NCBI GenBank assembly: GCA_041745765.1
Contig: JBGTIH010000180.1
Location: 1-64,000, forward strand
Length of the DNA stretch: 64,000 bases
Source of the DNA: JAHCHG01 sp041745765
GTDB lineage: Bacteria > Acidobacteriota > Blastocatellia > Pyrinomonadales > Pyrinomonadaceae
Reading direction: 5' to 3'
The notes beneath the pieces were generated by a model. The model was not told the origin of the DNA. It saw only the letters and a list, made by a program, of their open reading frames with translations, and did not search any database. Position numbers and translations under genes: made by a program. Shown in pieces: positions 24,986-33,883 of this stretch; position 1 is the stretch's first letter; every line of letters begins with the position of its first letter.

Positions 24986-27871
24986 ATGCTTAACAATTCA
25001 TTTCAGCAAATTTTGCAAAATATCCGTATTCAGGCACTTACCGAAAGGGATAAAGGTGATCGGTTTGAAAGATTGATGAAAGCGTATTTGCTTACTGATC
25101 CAAAATACTCATCTATTATTAAGAAAGTTTGGCTATGGGGCGAATTTCCCGGAAGAAAAGATTTTGGCGGCGGTGGTGATGTTGGTATTGATTTAGTTGC
25201 TTTGACGATTGACGGGGATTATTGGGCAATTCAATGTAAATGTTTTCAAGAATCGGCGGTAATTGATAAACCCGCAGTAGATTCTTTTTTATCAACATCG
25301 AGTAGGTCTTTTATGGGTGAAGACCTCAGAACTTCAAAATTCTCGCAAAGAATTTGGATTTCTACTACAAATAAATGGGGAACGAATGCCACCGACGCAA
25401 TTAAAAATCAATATCCGCCCGTAACAAGAATAAACCTTTATGATTTGCAAGAAGCACCTGTTGATTGGGAAAAGCTAGTGCAAGGGGATATTGGCGAAGT
25501 TTCCAGAACTGCCAAAAAGACATTAAGGCAACATCAGCAAACGGCTTTAGATAATACTATAAAGCACTTTGAAACGTCTGATCGCGGTAAACTCATAATG
25601 GCTTGCGGAACGGGCAAAACCTTTAATTCACTCCGTATAGCTGAAGCACAAACAAATGGCAAGGGATTTATTTTATTTTTAGTTCCTTCGATTGCTTTGT
25701 TAGGTCAAACTTTGCGCGAATGGTCGGCAGATGCGAATGAGCCGATAAATGCCGTTTGTGTTTGTTCGGATGCGGAAATATCACGCAAAAAGACAAAAAA
25801 TGAAGATACTGACACTTTTAGTATAGTTGATTTAGCATTGCCAGCTTCTACAAATGTAAAAGACGTTGTTAAACAGATTTACAATTACAAAACTAAAAAC
25901 ACTTCCGGGCTGACAGTTGTTTTTTCGACTTATCAATCTATTGAAGTAATTGCCAAAGCACAAAATGAACTGTTAAAAAATTACGATTTTGGCGAATTCG
26001 ATTTGATTGTTTGTGATGAAGCGCATCGCACAACGGGCGTTTCACTTGCGGGTGAAGATGAATCGGCGTTTACAAAGGTTCACGATAATAATTTTATCAA
26101 AGCTAAAAAACGGCTTTATATGACTGCCACGCCGCGCCTTTATAGCGATGATATAAAAAGCAAAGCGGCGCAGTCTGACGCTGTTTTGTGTTCGATGGAT
26201 GATGCTTCGTTATATGGTGAAGAAATGTATCGCATCGGATTTGGTGATGCAGTTGGTAAAAATTTGCTTACAGATTACAAAGTTTTAGTATTAACTTTGA
26301 GCGATCAAGATGTTCCGCCAGCGGTTCAAAAAATGATTGCCGATAAAGAAAGCGAAATTAACGCAGATGATGCTTCAAAGCTAATCGGCTGTATCAACGC
26401 TTTATCAAAGCAAATTTTAGGTGATGAAGGCATTATAAAATCTACCGATCCGAATCCGATGAAGCGGGCTGTTGCCTTTTGTCCAAAGATTGTTTCCTCG
26501 AAAAAAATCACATCTATTTTCAATACAGCTACCGAAGCCTATATTGATTCACTTCCGGCAGAAAAAAAGGAAAATATGGTTTCCGTTGCGTCGAAACATA
26601 TTGATGGCACAATGAGCGCACCTTTTCGCGATGAATTATTAGGCTGGTTGAAAGAAGATACTGACAACGGCGAATGCCGGATTTTAACAAATGTTCGTTG
26701 TTTAAGTGAAGGCGTTGATGTTCCGTCGCTTGATGCGGTGATGTTTCTTTCGGCGCGAAATTCTCAAGTTGATGTAGTGCAATCGGTCGGGCGCGTGATG
26801 CGTCGAGCAGAAGGCAAAAATTACGGTTATATCATCATTCCGGTAGTTGTTCCGTCCAATGTAGAGGCAGACAAAGCCCTTGATGAAAACGAGCGTTACA
26901 AAGTCGTCTGGACGGTCTTAAACGCGCTTAGAGCGCACGATGACCGTTTTAATGCAATGGTAAATAAAATCGAACTTAATAAAAACCGCCCGGAACAAAT
27001 TTTGGTAGGAACAAGTGAAGTTTCATTTCAAAATGGCGAGCCGATTATCAAAGATTCAGAAGCAACATACGCAACGAATAAAGATATAAGTTCTCAGCTT
27101 TCTTTGCAGTTTGAACAACTTCAAAACGTGGTTTTTGCCCGAATGGTGAATAAGGTCGGCGACCGCAGATATTGGGAGCAATGGGCGAAAAGCGTTGCTG
27201 AAATTGCAGAGCGGCAAGTTGAACGCATCAATCGTTTAATCAATGAAGATAAAACTCACGAAAAAGCCTTTGCAAATTTCTTAGGCGGTTTAAGAAAAAA
27301 TATCAATCCGAGTATTTCGCAACAGGAAGCCGTCGAAATGCTTTCTCAGCATATTATTACTAAACCCGTTTTCGAGGCTTTATTTGAAGGTTATTCATTC
27401 GTAAAGAACAATCCTATTTCAACATCAATGCAAACGATGTTGGATTTGCTTGAAGATCAAGCGTTCGATAAAGATGCTGAAACACTTCAAAAGTTTTATG
27501 AATCGGTAAAAATGCGAGCAAGCGGCATTGATAACGCCGAAGGTAAACAGCGAATTATCATCGAACTTTACGACAAGTTTTTCAAAACGGCATTTCCGAA
27601 AATGGTTGAAAAACTAGGAATTGTTTATACGCCGGTGGAGGTCGTTGATTTCATTATTCATTCCGTCAATGACGTATTGAAAAAAGAATTTAACCGCAGT
27701 ATTTCCGATGAAAATATTCACATTCTCGATCCATTTACCGGAACGGGAACATTTATCACGCGACTTCTGCAAAGCGGATTGATTGATAAAAAAGATTTAC
27801 TTCGCAAATACAAAGACGAAATTCACGCCAACGAAATCGTTTTATTGGCTTATTGCCGCCGTCAATATTGA
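24986..27871 (+). CDS. type ISP-like restriction enzyme, N-terminal part (nuclease, helicase, methylase motif I), frameshifted
   Basis: 961 residues. Residues 1-170 carry an Mrr-like nuclease (GIDLVA...YWAIQCK, the D-QxK signature). An SF2 translocase follows: Walker A MACGTGKT near 205, DEAH in VCDEAHR near 342, MTATPR near 380 and QSVGRVMRR near 600. A helical coupler comes next, then a gamma-class adenine methylase beginning with motif I DPFTGTGTF near 914. The frame then ends abruptly after EIVLLAY. Homologues continue AYYIAAVNIE, and IAAVNIE resumes in the +1 frame, so about 5 nt are missing near 27855. The full protein would have about 1,620 residues, typical of LlaBIII-type single-chain enzymes. 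Confidence 0.85.
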   Translation: MLNNSFQQILQNIRIQALTERDKGDRFERLMKAYLLTDPKYSSIIKKVWLWGEFPGRKDFGGGGDVGIDLVALTIDGDYWAIQCKCFQESAVIDKPAVDSFLSTSSRSFMGEDLRTSKFSQRIWISTTNKWGTNATDAIKNQYPPVTRINLYDLQEAPVDWEKLVQGDIGEVSRTAKKTLRQHQQTALDNTIKHFETSDRGKLIMACGTGKTFNSLRIAEAQTNGKGFILFLVPSIALLGQTLREWSADANEPINAVCVCSDAEISRKKTKNEDTDTFSIVDLALPASTNVKDVVKQIYNYKTKNTSGLTVVFSTYQSIEVIAKAQNELLKNYDFGEFDLIVCDEAHRTTGVSLAGEDESAFTKVHDNNFIKAKKRLYMTATPRLYSDDIKSKAAQSDAVLCSMDDASLYGEEMYRIGFGDAVGKNLLTDYKVLVLTLSDQDVPPAVQKMIADKESEINADDASKLIGCINALSKQILGDEGIIKSTDPNPMKRAVAFCPKIVSSKKITSIFNTATEAYIDSLPAEKKENMVSVASKHIDGTMSAPFRDELLGWLKEDTDNGECRILTNVRCLSEGVDVPSLDAVMFLSARNSQVDVVQSVGRVMRRAEGKNYGYIIIPVVVPSNVEADKALDENERYKVVWTVLNALRAHDDRFNAMVNKIELNKNRPEQILVGTSEVSFQNGEPIIKDSEATYATNKDISSQLSLQFEQLQNVVFARMVNKVGDRRYWEQWAKSVAEIAERQVERINRLINEDKTHEKAFANFLGGLRKNINPSISQQEAVEMLSQHIITKPVFEALFEGYSFVKNNPISTSMQTMLDLLEDQAFDKDAETLQKFYESVKMRASGIDNAEGKQRIIIELYDKFFKTAFPKMVEKLGIVYTPVEVVDFIIHSVNDVLKKEFNRSISDENIHILDPFTGTGTFITRLLQSGLIDKKDLLRKYKDEIHANEIVLLAYCRRQY

Positions 27872-29858
27872 GAATGCTTTTCACGATGCAATTGAAGAAA
27901 CTGCCTATCAACCCTTTAATGGAATTTGTTTGACAGACACTTTTCAGTTAGGCGAACCTGACGGAAGCGAAAGACTCTATGCTGAAATGTTTCCTCAAAA
28001 CTCTGAAAGAGTTGCAAGGCAAAAGAAATCGCCTTTAACTGTAATCTTTGGTAATCCGCCTTATTCGGTCGGTCAAAAATCCGCCAATGATAATGCACAA
28101 AATCAAAGCTACGATAATTTAGACAATCGGATTGCAAGAACTTATGCGGCTTTAACAAGTGCGACAAATAAAAACTCTTTGTATGATTCTTATATAAAAG
28201 CCTTTCGTTGGAGTTCCGACCGCTTACTTGAAAATAAGGGAAATGGCGGAATAGTTTGTTTTGTTTCAAATGGCGCGTGGTTAGACGGCAACAGTTCGGA
28301 CGGTTTTCGTAAGACTTTGGAAAAAGAATTTAGTTCGATTTACATTTTTAATTTAAGAGGAAACGCCAGAACAAGCGGAGAATTACGACAAAAAGAAGCC
28401 GGAAACGTATTTGGCGGCGGCTCACGAACCCCAATTTCAATTACTTTGTTAGTAAAAAATCCAAGTGCAAATAACGACAAAGCAACAATTTATTACCGTG
28501 ATATTGGAGATTATTTAAGTCGCGAAGAAAAACTAGACGCTTTGAAGAAATATAAAACTGTTGGCAATGAAGAAATAGAATGGAAAACTATTTTACCCAA
28601 TGAACACGGGGATTGGATAAATAAACGTAATGATTCGTTTGATTCATTTATTCCCTTAGGGGATAAAGATAACAAAAACAATAAAAACACCTTTTTTGTT
28701 CCGTATTACTCAAGCGGACTAAAAACTCAAAGGGATGCTTGGGGATATAACTCATCACGGGAAGAACTTGAAAGTAATATAAGTAAGTTAATCAATTTTT
28801 ATAATTTACAAAAAGATGCTTACCTGATTGCAAAACAAGGAAATCCAGCATTGGAAATAAAAAAATTCGTAACCTATGACTCAACAATGATAAGTTGGAC
28901 ACGAGCCTTAGAATGGGATGCAGAAAAAGGAAAATCATTAGAATTTGCAGATGGTGAAATAGTTCAAAGTCTATATCGTCCTTTCTTTAAGCAACGTCTT
29001 TATTTTAATCGTTCGTTAAATGAAATGGTGTATTTGATGCCTAAATTATTTCCTAATTCTTCCTTAGAAAATAAAGTTATTTGTGTTTCAGGCATTGGAG
29101 CAAGTAAAGACTTTTCAGCTTTAATTTCTAATAATATTCCTGATTTACAAGTAATATTTAACGGACAATGTTTTCCTCTCAATTACTATGAAGAATATAA
29201 AAAAGAAAATCCAACATTATTTGATAAAATTGGAAAAACCGAATACATCAGGCGCGATGGCGTGAGTGAATTTATTTACGAGCGAGCCAAAAAACAATAT
29301 GGAAAGAATATTACGAAAGAAGATATTTTCTATTATGTTTACGGATTTCTGCACAGTCCTGAATACAGAGAAACATTTGCCAATGATCTAAAGAAAATGT
29401 TGCCGCGTCTTCCTTTAGTTGACGATGTGCGCGACTTTTGGGCATTCAGCAAAGCCGGTCGTGAATTGGCTGATCTGCATATAAATTACGAAAGTGTCCC
29501 GGCTTATGATGGCGTAAATGTTAAAGGTGAAGAAATCGGATTTTTCACCGTCGAAAAAATGCGTTTTCCGCGTAAAGACCAAAAAGACTCTATTCATTAC
29601 AACAGCCGCATTACAATTTCAAACATTCCCGCTGAGGCTTACGAATATGTCGTAAACGGTAAAAGCGCAATCGAATGGATTATGGAACGCTACGCAGTAT
29701 CAATACATAAAGACAGCGGCATCAAAAACGATCCAAACGATTGGGCAAAAGAAGTTGGCAATCCGAGATACATTCTGGATTTGCTGTTAAGTGTAATCAA
29801 TGTGAGTGTGCAAACAGTCGAGATTGTTAAAGGTTTGCCTAAAGTAAATTTTGAATAA
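27783..29858 (+). CDS. type ISP-like restriction enzyme, C-terminal part (methylase motif IV, target recognition), frameshifted
   Basis: Continuation of the preceding gene in the +1 frame. The first 22 or so codons only overlap the first frame; real homology begins at IAAVNIENAF (about 27850). Methylase motif IV GNPPYSVG lies near 28050, followed by the long target-recognition region to the end. Adenine methylation needs motif I, which is on the other side of the frameshift, so neither fragment alone should methylate. A broken methylase with an intact nuclease would be harmful, so either the whole system is dead or the lesion is a sequence error. Confidence 0.82.
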   Translation: MIKKIYFANTKTKFTPTKSFYWLIAAVNIENAFHDAIEETAYQPFNGICLTDTFQLGEPDGSERLYAEMFPQNSERVARQKKSPLTVIFGNPPYSVGQKSANDNAQNQSYDNLDNRIARTYAALTSATNKNSLYDSYIKAFRWSSDRLLENKGNGGIVCFVSNGAWLDGNSSDGFRKTLEKEFSSIYIFNLRGNARTSGELRQKEAGNVFGGGSRTPISITLLVKNPSANNDKATIYYRDIGDYLSREEKLDALKKYKTVGNEEIEWKTILPNEHGDWINKRNDSFDSFIPLGDKDNKNNKNTFFVPYYSSGLKTQRDAWGYNSSREELESNISKLINFYNLQKDAYLIAKQGNPALEIKKFVTYDSTMISWTRALEWDAEKGKSLEFADGEIVQSLYRPFFKQRLYFNRSLNEMVYLMPKLFPNSSLENKVICVSGIGASKDFSALISNNIPDLQVIFNGQCFPLNYYEEYKKENPTLFDKIGKTEYIRRDGVSEFIYERAKKQYGKNITKEDIFYYVYGFLHSPEYRETFANDLKKMLPRLPLVDDVRDFWAFSKAGRELADLHINYESVPAYDGVNVKGEEIGFFTVEKMRFPRKDQKDSIHYNSRITISNIPAEAYEYVVNGKSAIEWIMERYAVSIHKDSGIKNDPNDWAKEVGNPRYILDLLLSVINVSVQTVEIVKGLPKVNFE

Positions 29859-30000
29859 TTTAGATACCAAATTTCTTCAAAATTTTACCATCAATTTTAG
29901 GTTTTCTATTCTTTAAAAAAAAACGGGTTACTTTGTGGGCAATCATTGTTCGGCATCTGTAAAATACACAAAAAAAATTAAAAATTTTATATTTTACTTA
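29859..30000. other. spacer after the restriction-modification gene
   Basis: AT-rich spacer with no gene and no strong terminator. It ends in TTTTACTTA (29992-30000), the left copy of the target duplication of the MITE that follows. Confidence 0.4.
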
Positions 30001-30322
30001 CATTAGTGTCCGGTTAAAAAAGTTTTTACAGCCGTAAGCTGTTGATATTTGATTAGTTACAGCCATATTTCGATTTTTCGATTTCAATTTAACTTTTGAT
30101 TAGCAAAATCATGTGTCGTTTATTTACTTACATTTAGCGAAAGCCATTGTCAAAAAAAGCTGAAATTTATATAAAATCTTTTCCAAATTTGGCAAATAAT
30201 TTTAGGTTTGATATTTGCCAAAAGCTATTAAAATCAATAGCTTAGTTTACTTAAGTCAAAAAAAATGGCTATACACTTTTTTAAACCATTGAGTCTACTT
30301 AACTTATAACCGGACACTAATG
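30001..30322. mobile_element. 322-bp MITE with 16-bp terminal inverted repeats and 9-bp target duplication
   Basis: Left end CATTAGTGTCCGGTTA (30001-30016) and right end TAACCGGACACTAATG (30307-30322) are perfect inverted repeats. TTTTACTTA flanks it on both sides (29992-30000 and 30323-30331), a 9-bp target duplication. Inside are further hairpins: TTTGGCAAATA/TATTTGCCAAA (30188-30222) and AAGCTATT/AATAGCTT (30222-30243). There is no coding frame, so it is non-autonomous and needs a transposase from elsewhere. A 9-bp duplication fits several DDE families; I cannot name the parent. Confidence 0.85.
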
Positions 30323-30666
30323 TTTTACTTATTATCAAAAAATTGAAAATTTGATTAGTTTAAAAACTAAGGATTTTTTACATTTCCGATGTCAGATGCA
30401 TCTTACACATTCAAATAAAATATTTTGATATGTTTGTTTACTGGCTTTGCCTTAAAAGTCAAATTTTCTACAGACTATTGAAGTAAGTTTGAGCGGTTTT
30501 GGGGCAAACTTCAATGTTCCTTGACATTTAACGTAAAAATGTTAATTTAAGGCAACTTCAGTTGTCTTTTTTCGTATCCTAATATAGAATGTTTCACAAA
30601 CGAAACATAATAAAAAGTGTGAAATTCTTGAAGAATTGTGACTTTATCTTTAAAGAGGAGGATATT
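30323..30666. promoter_or_regulatory. upstream region of the Panacea gene
   Basis: No gene. It carries the inverted copy of the 13-bp word (TGTCAGATGCATCTTA, 30390-30405) and must contain the promoter of the toxin-antitoxin pair. The ribosome site GAGGAGG at about 30655-30661 is the strongest in the element. Confidence 0.4.
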
Positions 30667-31245
30667 ATGCTTATAAAGCGTTATAAAGAAAAAGCGTTCA
30701 ATGCAATAACTTATTTCACCCAGCATACAAACTTTTGCTATAAGAAAAAACTTTACAAACTGCTTTATTTACTGGATTTTGAGCATTTTCAGCAAACAGG
30801 AAGGAGTGTAACTGGGTTTAGTTATTCCGCTTGGAAAATGGGACCAGTTCCAGTTGAACTTCATAATCAAATTGAAAAAAACGCGGACGATTTTGCTGAA
30901 TACTTTGGAATAGTAAAACAAAAAATTGCGGAAGATGCTGAAGGGAACGATATAGAAAGTGTTTTTTTAGCAAGCAAAAAAGTCTTTGAACCTAAGTATT
31001 TTTCTGAACGGCAACTTGAACTACTTAAAGATATTGCTAATAGATTTGATATATCAACAGGAAAAGAAATGGAGGACTTCACCCACCGACAGGATACGCC
31101 TTGGGACAAAGTTTGGAATAATGGGTTAGGGAGGCAATTGGAAATTCCCTATGAATACGCTTTGGATGATCTTGAACCTGATGAAAGAGAAATCATATTA
31201 GATATAGCAAACGAAAGACAAGCCTTTATTGAAAATTACAAATGA
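30667..31245 (+). CDS. Panacea-domain (SocA-like, DUF4065) antitoxin
   Basis: 192 residues from the ATG at 30667, chosen for the strong GAGGAGG upstream; an in-frame ATG at 30589 has no ribosome site. The Panacea core is clear: ITYFTQHTNFCYKKKLYKLLYLLDF near the start, then TGFSYSAWKMGPVPVELHNQI. The family (SocA; PanA in the toxin-antitoxin literature) neutralises many unrelated toxins, usually encoded next door. The stop overlaps the next start by 4 bp, so the two proteins should be made in fixed proportion. Confidence 0.9.
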   Translation: MLIKRYKEKAFNAITYFTQHTNFCYKKKLYKLLYLLDFEHFQQTGRSVTGFSYSAWKMGPVPVELHNQIEKNADDFAEYFGIVKQKIAEDAEGNDIESVFLASKKVFEPKYFSERQLELLKDIANRFDISTGKEMEDFTHRQDTPWDKVWNNGLGRQLEIPYEYALDDLEPDEREIILDIANERQAFIENYK

Positions 31246-31655
31246 ATTGCGGAACACTCCTTTTTGATAAAAAATTTCAGTTTCCTAATGGTCACATAGA
31301 TTACAAGCTAATTATTGTAGTTTGTGAATATGGTGAGAATTGTTTAGTTATACAAACGACTCGCCAACCAAAAGGAAAAAACAAAATTGAGGGGTGTCAA
31401 GTTAGTGACAATCCGCCAAACTTTTTTGTTCCTCAAAACACAAAGTGGTTTGAGGATGATACTTGGATTTTACTGAATGAAGTTTTTGAATATGATTCAA
31501 ATCAATATTTGTATAAAAAAGAAGATGGTGTAGTTCAACATAAATGTGATCTACCTAATGATTTTATGAAAGCCTTATTAGACTGCTTATTAAAATCACG
31601 CGACGTTGATGGCTTTGAAAAAGATTTTGTTAAAAGAGCCTATAATAATTTATAG
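31242..31655 (+). CDS. candidate toxin coupled to the Panacea antitoxin
   Basis: 137 residues, no named domain that I recognise. The start overlaps the antitoxin stop (ATGA). The predicted order of strands (CGTLLF, KLIIVV, CLVIQTT, NFFVPQNT, DTWILLNEVFEY) loosely resembles the SH3-like barrel of MazF/PemK RNases, with a helical tail, but the usual catalytic residues are not obvious. The toxin role rests on position beside a Panacea gene; the fold comparison is only suggestive. It has no signal peptide or membrane segment. Confidence 0.7.
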   Translation: MNCGTLLFDKKFQFPNGHIDYKLIIVVCEYGENCLVIQTTRQPKGKNKIEGCQVSDNPPNFFVPQNTKWFEDDTWILLNEVFEYDSNQYLYKKEDGVVQHKCDLPNDFMKALLDCLLKSRDVDGFEKDFVKRAYNNL

Positions 31656-31685
31656 GCTCTTTTAGATTATCCTATTAACAAAATT

Positions 31686-32075
31686 TCACGCGAAAGCGAA
31701 GCAAGGATTATATTGTATGGAGAAGAAGTAAAACCAAGCCTTATCAAAAAAATTGTTATATAAAAGATACGCTTGACCTATCCAATGTAAGATATAATTC
31801 TTTACCTCTTTGTAATGACCATAACCTTTTCTAATTTTCTCAAAACAATATAAAAGCCGATTTAAATTCTTGTCAGTTTTGAATTGTCGAATGACGGAAT
31901 ATAAATAGACGAAGATATAAGTTTTATTGCCTTCTAAATCCAAAAAGTTTCCTTTAGAGAGTTCATTTGTTCAATAGTTGTAAAATGCCTTACGTTCGGG
32001 AGTTGCCTCTTCTAAATTTGGATAGTATTCCTTCCAAACGGGGACTTTTGATTGAGATTTCTTGTCTTGATTCAT
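31686..32075 (-). pseudogene. remnant of a TerB_N-like gene with in-frame stop
   Basis: From the ATG at 32075 the frame reads 34 codons (VPVWKEYYPNLEEATPERKA...), hits TGA at 31971-31973, then continues in the same frame as TNELSKGNFLDLEGNKTYIFVYLY and 85 more codons. The block FYNY-stop-TNEL...YIFVYLY resembles the FYxYWR...SYIFLYVYE pattern of TerB N-terminal domains, where the stop replaces a Trp (TGG to TGA). TerB-type proteins are several hundred residues long, so the 3' part is also missing. The family call is tentative; the in-frame stop is read directly. Confidence 0.6.
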
Positions 32076-32621
32076 AAATTCGATTTGCTCAGATTATATT
32101 TACAAATTTGAGTATATTATTCTTGAAACAGTATTGTTTTAATTAGGAAAAATGGAGTTTTGTAATTTATCGCGTAAGATGTATCTGACAAACGCTTGTT
32201 AATAGTGAAAAGGTCAAGTCCTTTTTTTACTTTCTACCTAAACTGGATAGATTCTCACATACTTCTTAAATTGTTCATTTTTTTTTATTAAAGTGTTATC
32301 CGAATATGGATAACACTTTAATAAGTCTAAATTTAGACTCCCTGTGTGAGTTGTCTATTTTTAGATAACACTTTTATAAACCAGTTATTAAGAAACAACG
32401 AAAAATGAAGATGTAATTAGTAATTTATAGTTTATGGTAACTTTTGAATTCAGATAACGATGTTTTTATGTCACTTTACCAAAAATTTATCTTAATAAAA
32501 TATACTCGGCATTCGTTTGTTATCCAATGAATTATTATTTTATTTATATCAAAATTATCGGGCGAAAGTATTAAATTATTCAAAAAGTCGCAACTATGTC
32601 TTCAGTTATTACTAAGAAACA
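32076..32621. other. AT-rich region with large palindromes, candidate replication origin
   Basis: No gene. It contains the third copy of the 13-bp word (TAAGATGTATCTGACA, 32175-32190). It also contains a perfect 17-bp stem with 6-nt loop (32285-32301 with 32308-32324, core GTGTTATCC/GGATAACAC), directly joined to a 16-bp palindrome AGTCTAAATTTAGACT (32324-32339), and a further AGATAACACTTTT at 32363-32375. Lying just past the 3' end of the replication initiator gene, it is the best candidate for a double-strand origin. Confidence 0.5.
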
Positions 32622-33572
32622 TTAACTAAAATTACTAAGACTATAAATTCCAACCTTACGACAATCTTTTTGACACCTATAATATGCAGACTTAGTAAAT
32701 TTAAGTGAATTTATCTTATAAAAATCTTCTCCAAAATTATCTAATAAATAGAGAAATTGAATTAGTTTAGGTAAACGCCCGTTACTAAAATTTTCACTCA
32801 AAATATTGTAAATATTATTTGACGAAAAACTTATATTTTCTAAGATAGATAACATTTGTTCTTCAATAGGATTAAGGACTAAATTTGAGATATTATCGGT
32901 TAAAATTGTTTGAGGTTTCCGATCTTGGAGTTTAGAGTTTTTTACAAATCTCGAAATTGAATTTGCATTATTAAAACGAAATTCTAATCGTAAAACTCCG
33001 GCGGCTTGCTTTATATCTTCAGAAGAGAATTTATTGTTAATGCACTCGTGTTGCTTGCTGTAAATACAAATTGTTCTCGGCTTCTTATTTTGCCTTCCAA
33101 GACCTTTACTTTGATAATACACCGTAGTTTCACTATATTGACTTTTATTGAATCTGGGAATACGCATTTCCGCCAATTTTGAGATTGTTTTCTGAATTAG
33201 ATTTTCATCTAACTTATAATTCCTAGTAAAATGGACTTTCCAAATGTTTGCGTTTTGTGCAATGAATTCGATTCCTAATTTTTCCCAAACATACTGAGAA
33301 AGTATTTCTAAACTTTCTACAACGTCTTCCTGAGTTGGTAAACACACATTCGAGCCAAACAAGAAAGTCGGAATCGAAAGTTCCGCTGTAATATAATGTT
33401 TTCCGTCTTTTGCCGTAAAAATCTGAATATAAGGAGATTTCTTATATTCCTTGAAAAACCAAGACGAAAACTTACCTGACGATTCAAATTTTCTTTTGCA
33501 ACCAAGAGATTCTAATATCTCGCTATCAGGTAACTGCACTAATTGTTGACTTAATTTTACCGTGTCAATCAT
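32622..33572 (-). CDS. phage/plasmid replication initiator, gene II/X family
   Basis: 316 residues starting MIDTVKL, the typical start of filamentous-phage pII/X-type initiators. Family blocks are AELSIPTFLFGSN (the E-S-P-GN motif) near residue 84, ANIWKVHFTRNY near 140 and VLRLEFRFNNA near 192. These enzymes nick one strand and start rolling-circle replication, so the element can probably replicate when excised. It is the last gene of the leftward block from the integrase, 34 bp after the HTH gene. The catalytic Tyr cannot be assigned by eye. Confidence 0.8.
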   Translation of the reverse strand: MIDTVKLSQQLVQLPDSEILESLGCKRKFESSGKFSSWFFKEYKKSPYIQIFTAKDGKHYITAELSIPTFLFGSNVCLPTQEDVVESLEILSQYVWEKLGIEFIAQNANIWKVHFTRNYKLDENLIQKTISKLAEMRIPRFNKSQYSETTVYYQSKGLGRQNKKPRTICIYSKQHECINNKFSSEDIKQAAGVLRLEFRFNNANSISRFVKNSKLQDRKPQTILTDNISNLVLNPIEEQMLSILENISFSSNNIYNILSENFSNGRLPKLIQFLYLLDNFGEDFYKINSLKFTKSAYYRCQKDCRKVGIYSLSNFS

Positions 33573-33606
33573 TGTTGCCTTTCCATTTTAAAAGTTAATT
33601 GTTTTG

Positions 33607-33795
33607 TTACTTTGCTTTTTGTTCACAGGCGGAAAGAAAATCTTCTAAATGTTTGCGATCAAAAATTATTCTTCGCCCAACGCGGTAACACGCCAATTTC
33701 TTTTTTGCAACGGCACGATCAACGGTTATTACACTAACGCCTAAATAATCAGCAGCTTGTTTTCGGTCAAATCTTTTTTCAATTGTTTGTTCCAT
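33607..33795 (-). CDS. excisionase-like helix-turn-helix protein
   Basis: 62 residues of the HTH_17 family: RFDRKQAADYLGVSVITVDRAVA as helix-turn-helix and YRVGRRIIFDRKHLEDFL as wing. In integrative elements such proteins direct excision or control replication genes. It lies between the unknown 323-residue gene and the replication initiator on the same strand, and is distinct from the HTH gene at 24496. Confidence 0.85.
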   Translation of the reverse strand: MEQTIEKRFDRKQAADYLGVSVITVDRAVAKKKLACYRVGRRIIFDRKHLEDFLSACEQKAK

Positions 33796-33883
33796 AATTT
33801 TCTACTCCAAATAAAAAAGTCATCTACGGGATTCGCAAGATGACTAAAGTTTATTTTAGAGTGGCAATTTAAAAAACGGACTC

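Noticed and set aside
27783..27848. ATG-initiated start of the C-terminal restriction fragment
   Set aside because: The first 22 or so codons overlap the upstream frame and show no homology-like pattern; the fragment is a continuation after a frameshift.
27840..27875. Programmed frameshift in the restriction enzyme
   Set aside because: No slippery sequence or downstream stimulator was seen, and the missing residues (YI) point to a deletion, not recoding.
30589..30666. Longer N terminus of the Panacea protein
   Set aside because: The upstream ATG has no ribosome site, whereas the ATG at 30667 follows GAGGAGG and begins the domain.
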